NCBI RefSeq assembly: GCF_016774335.1
Contig: NZ_JAETWA010000010.1
Coordinates: forward strand, 1 to 64,000
Length of the DNA stretch: 64,000 nucleotides
DNA from: Luteimonas saliphila
Lineage (GTDB): Bacteria; Pseudomonadota; Gammaproteobacteria; Xanthomonadales; Xanthomonadaceae
Direction: 5' to 3'
Shown: positions 26,841-35,307 of the stretch, piece by piece
How the letters are laid out: each line of letters opens with the position of its first letter
How positions within the stretch are numbered: position 1 is the stretch's first letter
Translations under genes and position numbers: made by a program
The notes under the pieces: model-generated
The model's database searches: none
Told to the model about the DNA's origin: nothing
What the model saw: only the letters and a program-made list of their open reading frames with translations

Positions 26841-27620
26841 CTAGGCCAGCAGCAGCTCGAAGCCGAACTGCTGGCTGGCGGCGCGGATGTCCTCCGGCGC
26901 GCCGGTGTCCGTGATCAGCGTGTCGAGGTCGGTGACCGGGATGATGCGGTGCAGGCACACGGTGCCGAACTTCGAGCTGTCGGTGATCGCGACCACCACC
27001 CGCGCGGCCTCGACCATCTTGCGGTTGAGCATCGCCTCGGGCTCGTAGTGCGTGGTGATGCCGCGCTCGAGGTCGAAGCCGTCGACCCCGAGGAACAGCC
27101 GGTCCACGTGCAGCGCATCGAGCGCCTCGACGGTGAGGCCGCCGTAGAAGGCCATGTTCTTGCGCCGCAGCTCGCCGCCGAGCATCACGATGCGGATGTT
27201 GTTCTTCGGGGTCAGCGCGGCCAGCACGTTGAAGTCGTTGGTGACCACGGTGACGTCGATGTTCGGCAGCGCTTCGGCCAGCTGGATGGCGGTGGTGCCC
27301 GAATCGATCGCGATGGTGTCGCCGGCCTTGACCAGGGTCGCCGCGCGCAGCCCGATGCGGCGCTTCTCGTCGAGGTGCGAGGTGCGCTTGGCCTCGTAGG
27401 GCGGCTCGGACATGGCGCCCCCGACCACGTGGCTGTCGATCGCGCCGCCGTAGGCGCGGGCCATGACCCCGCGCTCGGCGAGGTAGCGCAGGTCCTTGCG
27501 TACCGTCTGCATGCTGACGCCGAAGCGGCGGGCCAGCGCGGTCACCTGCACGCTGCCGTGCTGGCGCACGAGTTCGCTGATCTGCAGGCGTCTCTGGCTG
27601 GTGTCGCGGGTGGCGGCCAT
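26841..27620 (-). CDS. agaR: DeoR-family repressor, AgaR-like
   Basis: A repressor of 259 residues. The DeoR helix-turn-helix is within LVRQHGSVQVTALARRFGVS and continues MQTVRKDLRYLAERG. The sugar-phosphate sensing domain contains AIDSGTTAIQLAEAL and DRLFLGVDGFDLERGITTHY, with the following EAMLNRKMVEAA typical of AgaR. It is adjacent to two promoter regions with TTTCGTT operators (25587-25600 and 27655-27718), so it is likely autoregulated and controls the whole locus. GGACCCC precedes the ATG. Confidence 0.88.
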   Translation of the reverse strand: MAATRDTSQRRLQISELVRQHGSVQVTALARRFGVSMQTVRKDLRYLAERGVMARAYGGAIDSHVVGGAMSEPPYEAKRTSHLDEKRRIGLRAATLVKAGDTIAIDSGTTAIQLAEALPNIDVTVVTNDFNVLAALTPKNNIRIVMLGGELRRKNMAFYGGLTVEALDALHVDRLFLGVDGFDLERGITTHYEPEAMLNRKMVEAARVVVAITDSSKFGTVCLHRIIPVTDLDTLITDTGAPEDIRAASQQFGFELLLA

Positions 27621-27654
27621 GGGGTCCTTTCCTCTGCGGCCGGAGTATGCGACA

Positions 27655-27718
27655 TTTCGTTAAATTTCGCTATTGATGCGAAACGAAACATAGGATAGTC
27701 TCGGTTTCGTTTCGTTCA
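27655..27718. promoter_or_regulatory. AgaR-type operator cluster, agaR/TonB receptor intergenic
   Basis: Three matches to the TTTCRTTTYRTTTY core: TTTCGTTAAATTTC (27655-27668, plus), TTTCGTTTCGCATC (27688-27675, minus) and TTTCGTTTCGTTCA (27705-27718, plus). Each agrees at 12 of 14 positions by my count. CGAAACGAAAC (27679-27689) and GTTTCGTTTCG (27704-27714) form a perfect 11-bp inverted repeat with a 14-base spacer. The cluster lies 35 bases upstream of the TonB receptor start and 35 bases from agaR. Confidence 0.75.
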
Positions 27719-27752
27719 CCTTCCGTCCGCTAACCGCCCCGAGGAGACCTCC

Positions 27753-30632
27753 GTGACGACCGTCCGACTGCACCGGAAAACGCTCGCCTTCAGCATCGCC
27801 CTGGCGATGCTGGCGCCGTATCCACTCCTCGCCCAGCAGTCCGACCCCGCCCCGGTCGAGCCAGCCGCCGCGGAACCGGCGCCCGGAAGCGACGAGGCGA
27901 TCGAGTCGATGGAAACCGTGGTGGTCACGGGCGTCCGCGGCAGTCTGGCACGTGCCACCGAGCTCAAGCGCGATTCGTCGACCGTGCAGGATTCGATCAG
28001 CGCGCTGGAACTGGGCAAGTTCCCCGACGACAACGTGGCCGATTCGCTCAGCCACATCACCGGCGTGTCGATTTCGCGCACCGCCGGCGGTGAAGGCCAG
28101 AAGGTGAGCGTGCGCGGCCTCGGGCCGGAATACACCCTGACCACCTTCAACGGCCGCATCCTCGCCACCGACGGCGCCGGCCGCGATTTCGCCTACGACG
28201 TGCTGCCGGCCGACGTGATCAGCGGCGCGGACGTGATCAAGGGCGCCCAGGCCTCGCTGACCGAAGGCGCGATCGGCGGCCTGATCAACCTGCGTTCGGC
28301 CAGCCCGTTCGACCGTACCGGGCAGCATGGCGCCCTGCGCCTGGAAGGCGACCGCAACCTGATGTCGGAACACGACGGCGGCAAGCTCTCGGCCGCGTAC
28401 AGCAATACCTTCGCCGACGACACCTTCGGGATCCTGCTGGGCGCGGTCTATGCGCGCCGCAAGGACCGCACCGACGTCGCCGGCAACGATGGCGGCTGGA
28501 GCCGCAATGCCGATCCGACCGACGAGAGCTGGCTGTGGGGCAACACCTGGGGCGGGCACATCGACCCCAACGGTAATGGCGAACTCGATCCGGAGGAGTA
28601 CGGCCTGATCGGCCCCGGCCAGTTCCGGGTCGGCTCGATCCTCGAGGAGAAGAAGCGCACGGCGCTGTCGGCCAAGCTCGAGTGGCGGCCCAGCGACAGC
28701 GTGAGGATCTCGGTCGACGGCCTGAAGACGCGGCTCGATTCGCCGCAGGTCGGCTACCAGCAGTCGTACTACCCGCTGTTCGCGCCCGGCCGCTGGTCGA
28801 ACATGACGATCAACGACGGCATCGTCACCGACTTCACCATGGACAACCCCGATCCGGAGATGCGGCTCAACCCCGAGCTGCTGAACCAGACCGAGTACCG
28901 CGTGGTCGACACCGACCTGTACGGCATCAACGGGCAGTGGAAGGTCAACGACGACTTCACCCTCACCGCCGACCTCTACCGCTCCACCTCCAGCCGCTAC
29001 TCCGGCGGGCAGGACTCCTACGTCGTGCTGCGCATGAACCAGCCCAACGTCGCGCGGATCTGGCTCGACGGCGGCGTACCCAACGTACAGGCGACCTTCG
29101 ACGACGGCCGCGACCTGATCGCAGGACTGGCCGGCGGCCAGTTCGGCGCGGACGATTTCAACACGCACTACTTCTCGCTGGCGGGAGACAACATCGACGA
29201 CCGCATCACCGGCGGCGCGCTCGCGGGCGAGCTGTTCGTCGGCGAACTCGGCATCGACCGGCTGAAGTTCGGCGTGAACCGCACCGACCGGCGCAAGGCG
29301 CGCGACCTGGTCAACAACGCCCTCACGGGCGGCGCGGACTACTATTCGGGCGACAACGCGATCAACGTCGGTGCGCTCGGCGGCAGCGTGATCTCGAACA
29401 CGTTCAACCTGCCCAACTTCATGAGCGGCGTGTCGTCGGTGTTCCCGCGCTCGTTCCTGGGCTTCGACGTGCCGGGCTACATCGCCGCGCTCGCGGCCTA
29501 CGACGGCAACCCGCGCCCGGGCGGCGGCACCTACGACTATTCCGCCGCGGCACCGGTGTGGAACCCGCTGCAGAGCTACCGCGTGTCGGAAAAGACCCTG
29601 GCCAGCTACATCGAGCTGGACCTGTCGGGCGATCGCTGGAGCGGCAACGCCGGCCTGCGCCTGGTCAAGACGCGCACCACCGCGCAGGCCTGGGACGCGA
29701 GGATCCTGAGCATCGTCGAGTTCGGCGCCTTCAACTACTCGGCCGTCTACGACGAACCGAGCTCGGTCTATCAGGAGTCCGAGTACACCTATGCGCTGCC
29801 GACCGCCAACTTCACCTGGCGCTTCACCGACGACCTGCAGCTGCGCCTGGGCGCGGCCAAGACCATGGCGCGCCCGGCGGTGAGCCAGCTGGCGCCGACC
29901 AACACCACCGAGAGCGTCTCCTGGGGCGAGTTCACCCAGATCTACGGCGGCAACGCCGAACTCGAACCCTACAGTGCGAGGCAGGCGGACGCATCGCTCG
30001 AGTGGTACTTCGCCGAGAACTCGATCGCCAACTTCGCGGTGTTCCGCAAGCGCATCGAGAACCAGATCACCACCAGCTGGGAACCGGGCCAGGACATCGG
30101 CGTGGGACCGATCGTGGATACCGACGGAAATCCGGTGACCGAAGGTCCGACCCTGTTCAACGTCATGCGTCCGATCAACGGCGACTACGCGAAAGTGCAC
30201 GGGTTCGAGGCCGGCCTGCAGCATTTCTGGGACAACGGATTCGGCTTCCGCGCGCAGTACACCCGCAACTGGTCGAAAAGCTGGGTCGACGACGAGGAGC
30301 GTCCGCTGGAGGGCATCGCGCCGTCGGTGTACTCGCTCGGCGTGATGTACGAGAAGGGGCCGTGGTCGCTGGGCGCGACCGCCGACCGCACCGATGGCTT
30401 CGTCACCGCCATCAACGTGCTGGGCGGCGGCTACAACGAACAGGCCGATCCCATCACCTGGCTCACCGCTCATGCGTCCTACAGCATCAACGACGACTTC
30501 ACCGTGTCGCTGGAAGGCAGCAACCTGCTCGACGAGGCCAACACCTACAGCATCAACGGCAACCCGCTGCTCTCGCAGGGCTACTACCGCTACGGCCGCT
30601 CGATCACCTTGGGGTTGAGCTACCGGTTCTGA
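27753..30632 (+). CDS. TonB-dependent receptor of the GalNAc locus
   Basis: An outer-membrane receptor of 959 residues. A signal peptide ends at PYPLLAQQ. Then comes a Pro/Ala linker, the TonB box-like METVVVTGVRGSL and a plug with LELGKFPDDNVADSLSHITG. The barrel ends SITLGLSYRF with a terminal aromatic. The long form and RGLGPEYTLTTFNGR plug match the oligosaccharide receptors of xanthomonads and Shewanella. It starts with GTG at 27753 after GAGGAG. It lies directly behind the AgaR operator cluster, so it probably imports a GalNAc-containing oligosaccharide. Confidence 0.93.
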   Translation: MTTVRLHRKTLAFSIALAMLAPYPLLAQQSDPAPVEPAAAEPAPGSDEAIESMETVVVTGVRGSLARATELKRDSSTVQDSISALELGKFPDDNVADSLSHITGVSISRTAGGEGQKVSVRGLGPEYTLTTFNGRILATDGAGRDFAYDVLPADVISGADVIKGAQASLTEGAIGGLINLRSASPFDRTGQHGALRLEGDRNLMSEHDGGKLSAAYSNTFADDTFGILLGAVYARRKDRTDVAGNDGGWSRNADPTDESWLWGNTWGGHIDPNGNGELDPEEYGLIGPGQFRVGSILEEKKRTALSAKLEWRPSDSVRISVDGLKTRLDSPQVGYQQSYYPLFAPGRWSNMTINDGIVTDFTMDNPDPEMRLNPELLNQTEYRVVDTDLYGINGQWKVNDDFTLTADLYRSTSSRYSGGQDSYVVLRMNQPNVARIWLDGGVPNVQATFDDGRDLIAGLAGGQFGADDFNTHYFSLAGDNIDDRITGGALAGELFVGELGIDRLKFGVNRTDRRKARDLVNNALTGGADYYSGDNAINVGALGGSVISNTFNLPNFMSGVSSVFPRSFLGFDVPGYIAALAAYDGNPRPGGGTYDYSAAAPVWNPLQSYRVSEKTLASYIELDLSGDRWSGNAGLRLVKTRTTAQAWDARILSIVEFGAFNYSAVYDEPSSVYQESEYTYALPTANFTWRFTDDLQLRLGAAKTMARPAVSQLAPTNTTESVSWGEFTQIYGGNAELEPYSARQADASLEWYFAENSIANFAVFRKRIENQITTSWEPGQDIGVGPIVDTDGNPVTEGPTLFNVMRPINGDYAKVHGFEAGLQHFWDNGFGFRAQYTRNWSKSWVDDEERPLEGIAPSVYSLGVMYEKGPWSLGATADRTDGFVTAINVLGGGYNEQADPITWLTAHASYSINDDFTVSLEGSNLLDEANTYSINGNPLLSQGYYRYGRSITLGLSYRF

Positions 30633-30690
30633 CGACGCGACACGGCCGGCCCGCGTGGCCGGCCCTTCCACCGGACAGGGAGTCGACGCG

Positions 30691-32250
30691 ATGCGAGGAT
30701 GGAGAATCTGTGCGGGTGCGGTCCCGCTGGCCCTGGTGCTCGTCTGCGCCAGCGCGTCGCAGGCGGTGTCGCGGAGTGCGGAACGTGCGCGCGGGGAGAG
30801 GCTGGATGCGAACAATGCGGTCGCGTCTATCCCGACCGGGTCACTTGCCGCCATGCGCAACATGGCGTCGAGTCCGGTGCGGCGCGTCGCGTCCGCAAAC
30901 GAAGTCCCGCTCGATCCCACCGCGGCGGCCGCGCGCGTTGCATCTGCCGAAGCCGCTTCCACCCCCGCCCCGGCACTAGCCGCCCCCTCGCGGGTCACCG
31001 GTGGCCGCGGCTTCCGCCGCCGGCGTGCGGCCTCCGCCTTCGAGCCGGTGCCGCTGCAGTCCCGGATCGACGCGGTGCAGCCGATGACCGGTATCGTGCT
31101 GTGGAACGACAACGCCGCCGGCCTGGCTGCGCTGGGCGAGGACGTGCAGCTGGAGTTCGCCTACCTGCGCTACAGCGACGTGAGCCCCACCTCCACCACG
31201 TTCGACTGGTCCCCCGTCGACACGCGCCTGGCCGCCGCCGCCGCACGCGGGCACCAGATGATCCTGCGCTTCCACGACACCTATCCCGGGCGCACGGAGA
31301 TCTCCATTCCGGCCGACATCGCCGACGGCCCGGACCACGTCACCGCCTTCCACACCGTCGAGGGTCGCCGCACCTTCATTCCCGACTGGCGCTCGCAGCG
31401 GCTGCGGCAGTTCGTGCTCGACTTCTACACCCGCTTCGCCCAAAGATACGACCGCGACCCGCGGCTGGCCTTCGTGCAGGTCGGCTTCGGCTCCTATGCC
31501 GAGTACCACCTGTGGGACGGGCCGCTCACGCTCGGGCACACGTTCCCGTCCAGGGCCTTCCAGCAGCAGGCGCTCGAACACCTGGGCGAAAGTTTCGTGC
31601 AGACGCCGTGGTCGGTGTCGATCGACGCCGCGAGCGGGGTCTACTCGCCGTTCCCGTCGGTGCCGTCGCTGCGCACGCTGCGCTTCGGCCTGTTCGACGA
31701 CTCCTTCATGCACGAACGGCACTCGGAGAGCGACACCGAGTACAACCGCGCCGCCTGGGGCTTCTTCGGCGACGCGCGCCACCACGACGGTCCCGCCGGC
31801 GGCGAGTTCAGCTACTACAGCGAGTACGACCAGGCCCACGTGCTCGACCTGCCCGACGGTCCGCACGGCCGCAGCTTCGAATCCTTCGCGGCCCAGTACC
31901 GCATCAGCTACATGATCGGGAACGACCAGCCCCGGTACCAGCCCCGGGCGAGGATCAGGCAGGCGGCGATGGCGACCGGCTACGCGTTCCGGGTCACGAC
32001 GCTGGAAAGCGATGGAGACTGCGTGCGCATGGCGATCCGCAACGAAGGGGTGGCGCCGCTCTACCACGACGCCTGGCCGGCCGCCAACGGCCAGCGGGCG
32101 GGCGCGTCGTTGAAGGGGTTGCTGCCCGGCGACGAAGACACCTTCCAGGCCTGCATCGGTCCGCACCAGCGCGAGGCGCTGGAGATCGGCATCGAAAGCG
32201 ATCGCCTGGTGCCGGGACAAGGGATCCAGTTCAACGCATCGCTGACGTAA
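30691..32250 (+). CDS. DUF4832-type exported protein, probable TIM-barrel hydrolase
   Basis: An exported protein of 519 residues. A signal peptide ends near ASASQAVS. About 90 residues of low-complexity Ala/Arg/Pro-rich linker follow. The central domain (YLRYSDVSPTSTTFDWSPVD, QMILRFHDTYPGRTEI, AFVQVGFGSYAEYHLWD) looks like a glycosidase-type TIM barrel. The C-terminal beta-sandwich has RNEGVAPLYHDAWP, as in DUF4832 proteins. It follows the TonB receptor after 58 bases that hold a small GGCCGGC hairpin, so it may be co-transcribed. Enzymatic activity is not established for this family; a role on an imported glycan is inference from context. Confidence 0.7.
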   Translation: MRGWRICAGAVPLALVLVCASASQAVSRSAERARGERLDANNAVASIPTGSLAAMRNMASSPVRRVASANEVPLDPTAAAARVASAEAASTPAPALAAPSRVTGGRGFRRRRAASAFEPVPLQSRIDAVQPMTGIVLWNDNAAGLAALGEDVQLEFAYLRYSDVSPTSTTFDWSPVDTRLAAAAARGHQMILRFHDTYPGRTEISIPADIADGPDHVTAFHTVEGRRTFIPDWRSQRLRQFVLDFYTRFAQRYDRDPRLAFVQVGFGSYAEYHLWDGPLTLGHTFPSRAFQQQALEHLGESFVQTPWSVSIDAASGVYSPFPSVPSLRTLRFGLFDDSFMHERHSESDTEYNRAAWGFFGDARHHDGPAGGEFSYYSEYDQAHVLDLPDGPHGRSFESFAAQYRISYMIGNDQPRYQPRARIRQAAMATGYAFRVTTLESDGDCVRMAIRNEGVAPLYHDAWPAANGQRAGASLKGLLPGDEDTFQACIGPHQREALEIGIESDRLVPGQGIQFNASLT

Positions 32251-32269
32251 CGCGGCGGCAGGAGTGTTC

Positions 32270-32356
32270 GAGGTTCCCGATCGCCAGGACGCGGCGTCCA
32301 TCGGAGTCCTGACGCGGACTACTCCATCGCAGACCGTGTCTCCCTCGCATGGGAGA
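32270..32356 (-). repeat. Dispersed intergenic element, copy B
   Basis: The reverse strand repeats the word order of 109-196: TCTCCCATG, CGGTCTGCGATGG, GTCAGGACT, GATGGACGCCGCG. It lies between the DUF4832-type gene and the phasin terminator. Confidence 0.65.
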
Positions 32357-32365
32357 CAAAACAAA

Positions 32366-32395
32366 AAACCCGGCAGCCGAAGCTGCCGGGTTTCC
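32366..32395 (-). terminator. Rho-independent terminator of the phasin gene
   Basis: On the minus strand, AACCCGGCAGC-TTCG-GCTGCCGGGTT is followed by TTTTGT. This is an 11-bp perfect stem with a stable UUCG tetraloop and a U-run, 54 bases after the phasin stop codon. Confidence 0.9.
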
Positions 32396-32448
32396 TGTTC
32401 GAGCGCGGTGCGGGGAGGGACGCGCCGGCTCGGGGGACTGCGCGTCGC

Positions 32449-32853
32449 TCAGCGGCGCTTGGTCGCCTTCGCGGCCGAAGCCACGACCTTCTCGGCCTGG
32501 GCCTGCGCCTTGACGGTGGCGGCTTCGAGCTGCGACTTGGCGATCTCGGCGATGGCTTCGTTGGTCTTCACGGTGCTGCCGAAGACTTCCTGACCGGCGC
32601 CGATGGCGCGCTCGACGTTCTCGCGGGCGATCTGCACGCCCTTCGGCAGCAGGGTCTTCATGCCGTCGAAGTCGCGCACGTCGGCCGCTTCGCCGAAGAA
32701 CGCGAAGGTGGCTTCGGCGTTCTCTTCGAGAGTCGCCAGCTGCAGGCCGAAGACCTTCTGGGCGTTCTCGAGGGCAAGCTGGTTGATGCGCGCGGCGGTG
32801 TCGGCGAACTGACGCGTCGCGGCTGCGAACTGCTCGTTGTACTGGTAGTTCAT
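32449..32853 (-). CDS. Phasin-family protein
   Basis: A small helical protein of 134 residues with phasin features. It has amphipathic helices (NEQFAAATRQFADTAARINQ, LENAQKVFGLQLATLEENAE), central GVQIARENVERAIGAGQEVF and a Lys/Ala-rich tail ending KATKRR. Phasins coat polyhydroxyalkanoate granules or act as small stress-related proteins. No PHA synthase is in the window, so the storage role is not shown. ATCACC lies before the ATG with AGGAG 7 bases upstream. It has its own strong terminator. Confidence 0.85.
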   Translation of the reverse strand: MNYQYNEQFAAATRQFADTAARINQLALENAQKVFGLQLATLEENAEATFAFFGEAADVRDFDGMKTLLPKGVQIARENVERAIGAGQEVFGSTVKTNEAIAEIAKSQLEAATVKAQAQAEKVVASAAKATKRR

Positions 32854-33008
32854 GGTGATCTCCTGCGATCAGTGCCGGCACGGGATTGCCGGGTTTGTGC
32901 GGTGCAGGATAAGCCCGAATATGTTGCAGTGCAACATCCGACCGACGAACGGCTGAACGGCGTTCAGGTTCCCAGTGGAATCAGGCGGTTGCGCCGGGCC
33001 TAGACGAC

Positions 33009-33362
33009 TCAGCCGGTGTACCGGCACCCGGAGGTGCAGGTTTCCCGGACCACCACGGCACTGAGCTGGGGCAGCGCCGGCTTGAGCCGCTCCCAGATCC
33101 AGACCGCCAGCCGTTCGCTGGTGGGGTTCTCCAGCCCGGGCACCTCGTTGAGGTAACGATGGTCGAGCTGGTCGTACAGCGGCTTGAACGCGGCCTTGAT
33201 GTCCGCGAAATCCATCACCCAGCCGCTGTCCGCGCCGGGCTCGCCGCTGACATGCAGTTCCACCCCGAACGAGTGCCCGTGCAGGCGCGCGCACTTGTGC
33301 CCCGGCGGCACGTTGGGCAGGCGGTGCGCGGCTTCCAGGGTGAAGCTCTTGAAGATGTCCAT
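33009..33362 (-). CDS. queD: 6-carboxy-5,6,7,8-tetrahydropterin synthase QueD
   Basis: An enzyme of 117 residues in the 6-pyruvoyltetrahydropterin synthase fold, acting in queuosine (preQ0) biosynthesis. Zinc ligands are H13 (AAHRL) and H28/H30 in CARLHGHSF. Catalytic C24 sits in the Cys-X3-His-Gly-His pattern, and the D67-H68 pair is in QLDHRYLN. The length is typical for QueD. It is divergent from the ETF-QO gene across 173 bases. Confidence 0.93.
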   Translation of the reverse strand: MDIFKSFTLEAAHRLPNVPPGHKCARLHGHSFGVELHVSGEPGADSGWVMDFADIKAAFKPLYDQLDHRYLNEVPGLENPTSERLAVWIWERLKPALPQLSAVVVRETCTSGCRYTG

Positions 33363-33535
33363 GCGGCATTGTCCGTGCGCCGCCGCCCGCGGGCAATCGC
33401 GGAACTTGGGGTTTGCGACGGCAATGCGGTAGCGTACGGCCCCTTGACCGACGGGACGCACGCAGCGCGTGCACCGGACGCGCTACGGCCCGCCAACATC
33501 CACGATGCCGCCATGCCCCGCGAGGAGCAAAGCCG

Positions 33536-35218
33536 ATGACACCCGAAGAACTGCTGGCCATCCACGGCCCGCGCGAAGCGATGGAATACGACGTGGTCGT
33601 GGTCGGCGCCGGTCCCGGCGGGCTGGCGACGGCGATCCGGCTCAGGCAACTGGCCGCGGAAGCGGGGCGCGAGGTCTCGGTCTGCGTGCTGGAGAAGGGC
33701 TCCGAGCCCGGCGCGCACATCCTCTCGGGCGCGATCATGGATCCGCGCGCGCTGGCCGAACTGTTTCCCGACTGGGCGGAGCGTGGCGCGCCGCTGAAGC
33801 AGCCGGTGGCCCGCGACGAGTTCCTGTTTCTCGGCGAGGACGGCGCCCGCGCCACGCCGGGGTTCTTCCTGCCCGAGTGCTTCGACAACCACGGCAACTA
33901 CATCGTCTCGCTGGGCGCGGTGACGCGCTGGCTGGCGCAGCAGGCCGAAGCGCTGGGCGTGGAGATCTTCCCCGGCTTCGCCGCCGACGAAGTGCTGTAC
34001 ACCGACGACGGCGCGGTGCGCGGCGTGGCCACCGGCAACCTCGGCCTCGGCCGCGACGGCGAGCCGACGCCCGAGTTCCAGCTGGGCATGGAACTGCACG
34101 CGAAGTACACGATCTTCGCCGAAGGCTCGCGCGGCCACCTCGGCCGGCGCCTGATCGCGAAGTTCGGGCTCGACGCCGGACGCGACCCGCAGAGCTACGG
34201 CATCGGCATCAAGGAACTCTGGCAGGCCGACCCGGAGCGGCACCAGCCCGGGCTGGTGGTGCACACCGCCGGCTGGCCGCTCGCCGACGACACCTATGGC
34301 GGCTCGTTCCTGTACCACGCCGAGGACGGGAAGATCGCGCTCGGCTTCGTGGTCGGATTGGACTACGCCAATCCGTACCTGAGTCCGTTCGAGGAATTCC
34401 AGCGGTGGAAGACCCACCCGGCGATCCGCAGGCACCTCGAAGGCGGCAAACGCATCGGCTACGGTGCGCGCGCGCTCACCGCCGGCGGCCTGATGTCGCT
34501 GCCGAAGCTGGTGTTCCCGGGCGGCGCCCTGGTCGGCTGCGAGGCCGGCACCCTCAACGCGAGCCGGATCAAGGGCAGCCACGCCGCGATCAAGACCGGC
34601 ATGCTCGCAGCCGAAGCCGCGTTCGCCGCGCTCGGCGAGGACCGCGCGCATGACGAACTGTCGACGTATCCGGAAGCGTTCGAGCGCAGCTGGCTGCACC
34701 GGGAGCTGCTGCAGTCGAAGAACTTCAAGCAGTGGTTCAAGAAGGGCCGCACCCTGGCGACCCTGATGACCGGCATCGAGCAGTGGCTGCTGCCGAAACT
34801 CGGCATCCGCAACCCGCCGTGGACGCTGCACCGCGACAAGCCCGACCACGCCTGCCTGGAGCCCGCGGCCCGGCACGCGAAGATCGCGTATCCGAAACCC
34901 GACGGTGTGCTCACCTTCGACCGGCTGAGCTCGGTGTTCCTGTCGAGCACCCACCATGACGAGAACCAGCCCAGCCACCTGACCCTGAAGGATGCGTCGA
35001 TCCCGGTCGAAGTGAACCTGAAGGAGTACGCCGGGCCGGAAGCGCGCTACTGCCCGGCGGCGGTGTACGAATTCGTCGGCGAACCCGGCAGCGAGCGGCT
35101 GCAGATCAACTTCGCCAATTGCGTGCACTGCAAGACCTGCGACATCAAGGATCCCACCCAGAACATCGTCTGGGTCGCGCCGCAGGGTGGCGGCGGTCCG
35201 AACTACGCGGGGATGTAG
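33536..35218 (+). CDS. Electron transfer flavoprotein-ubiquinone oxidoreductase
   Basis: Passes electrons from reduced ETF (fatty acid and amino acid oxidation) to ubiquinone at the inner membrane. It has 560 residues. The FAD Rossmann motif is VVVGAGPGGLATAIRL near the N-terminus. The C-terminal 4Fe-4S domain has cysteines at 506 (YCPAAVY), 529, 532 and 535 (NCVHCKTC). The ATG at 33536 is chosen because CGAGGAG lies 8 bases upstream; the frame runs further back without homology. It is a single-gene unit. Confidence 0.96.
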   Translation: MTPEELLAIHGPREAMEYDVVVVGAGPGGLATAIRLRQLAAEAGREVSVCVLEKGSEPGAHILSGAIMDPRALAELFPDWAERGAPLKQPVARDEFLFLGEDGARATPGFFLPECFDNHGNYIVSLGAVTRWLAQQAEALGVEIFPGFAADEVLYTDDGAVRGVATGNLGLGRDGEPTPEFQLGMELHAKYTIFAEGSRGHLGRRLIAKFGLDAGRDPQSYGIGIKELWQADPERHQPGLVVHTAGWPLADDTYGGSFLYHAEDGKIALGFVVGLDYANPYLSPFEEFQRWKTHPAIRRHLEGGKRIGYGARALTAGGLMSLPKLVFPGGALVGCEAGTLNASRIKGSHAAIKTGMLAAEAAFAALGEDRAHDELSTYPEAFERSWLHRELLQSKNFKQWFKKGRTLATLMTGIEQWLLPKLGIRNPPWTLHRDKPDHACLEPAARHAKIAYPKPDGVLTFDRLSSVFLSSTHHDENQPSHLTLKDASIPVEVNLKEYAGPEARYCPAAVYEFVGEPGSERLQINFANCVHCKTCDIKDPTQNIVWVAPQGGGGPNYAGM

Positions 35219-35239
35219 CGGCCGCCCGTGCGCGGTCCT

Positions 35240-35258
35240 TCTCCCGCTGCGCGGGAGA
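35240..35258. terminator. Hairpin between convergent ETF-QO and GH43 genes
   Basis: TCTCCCGC-TGC-GCGGGAGA, an 8-bp perfect stem 22 bases after the ETF-QO stop. There is no clear T-tract. Confidence 0.45.
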
Positions 35259-35307
35259 GGGTGGCCCGAAGGGCCGGGCAGGCCGACGATGCGGAAGGCA
35301 GGTTGCG

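Noticed and set aside
27660-31112. Minus-strand frame of 1,150 codons opposite the TonB receptor
   Set aside because: Antisense shadow of the receptor gene; no recognisable protein motifs.
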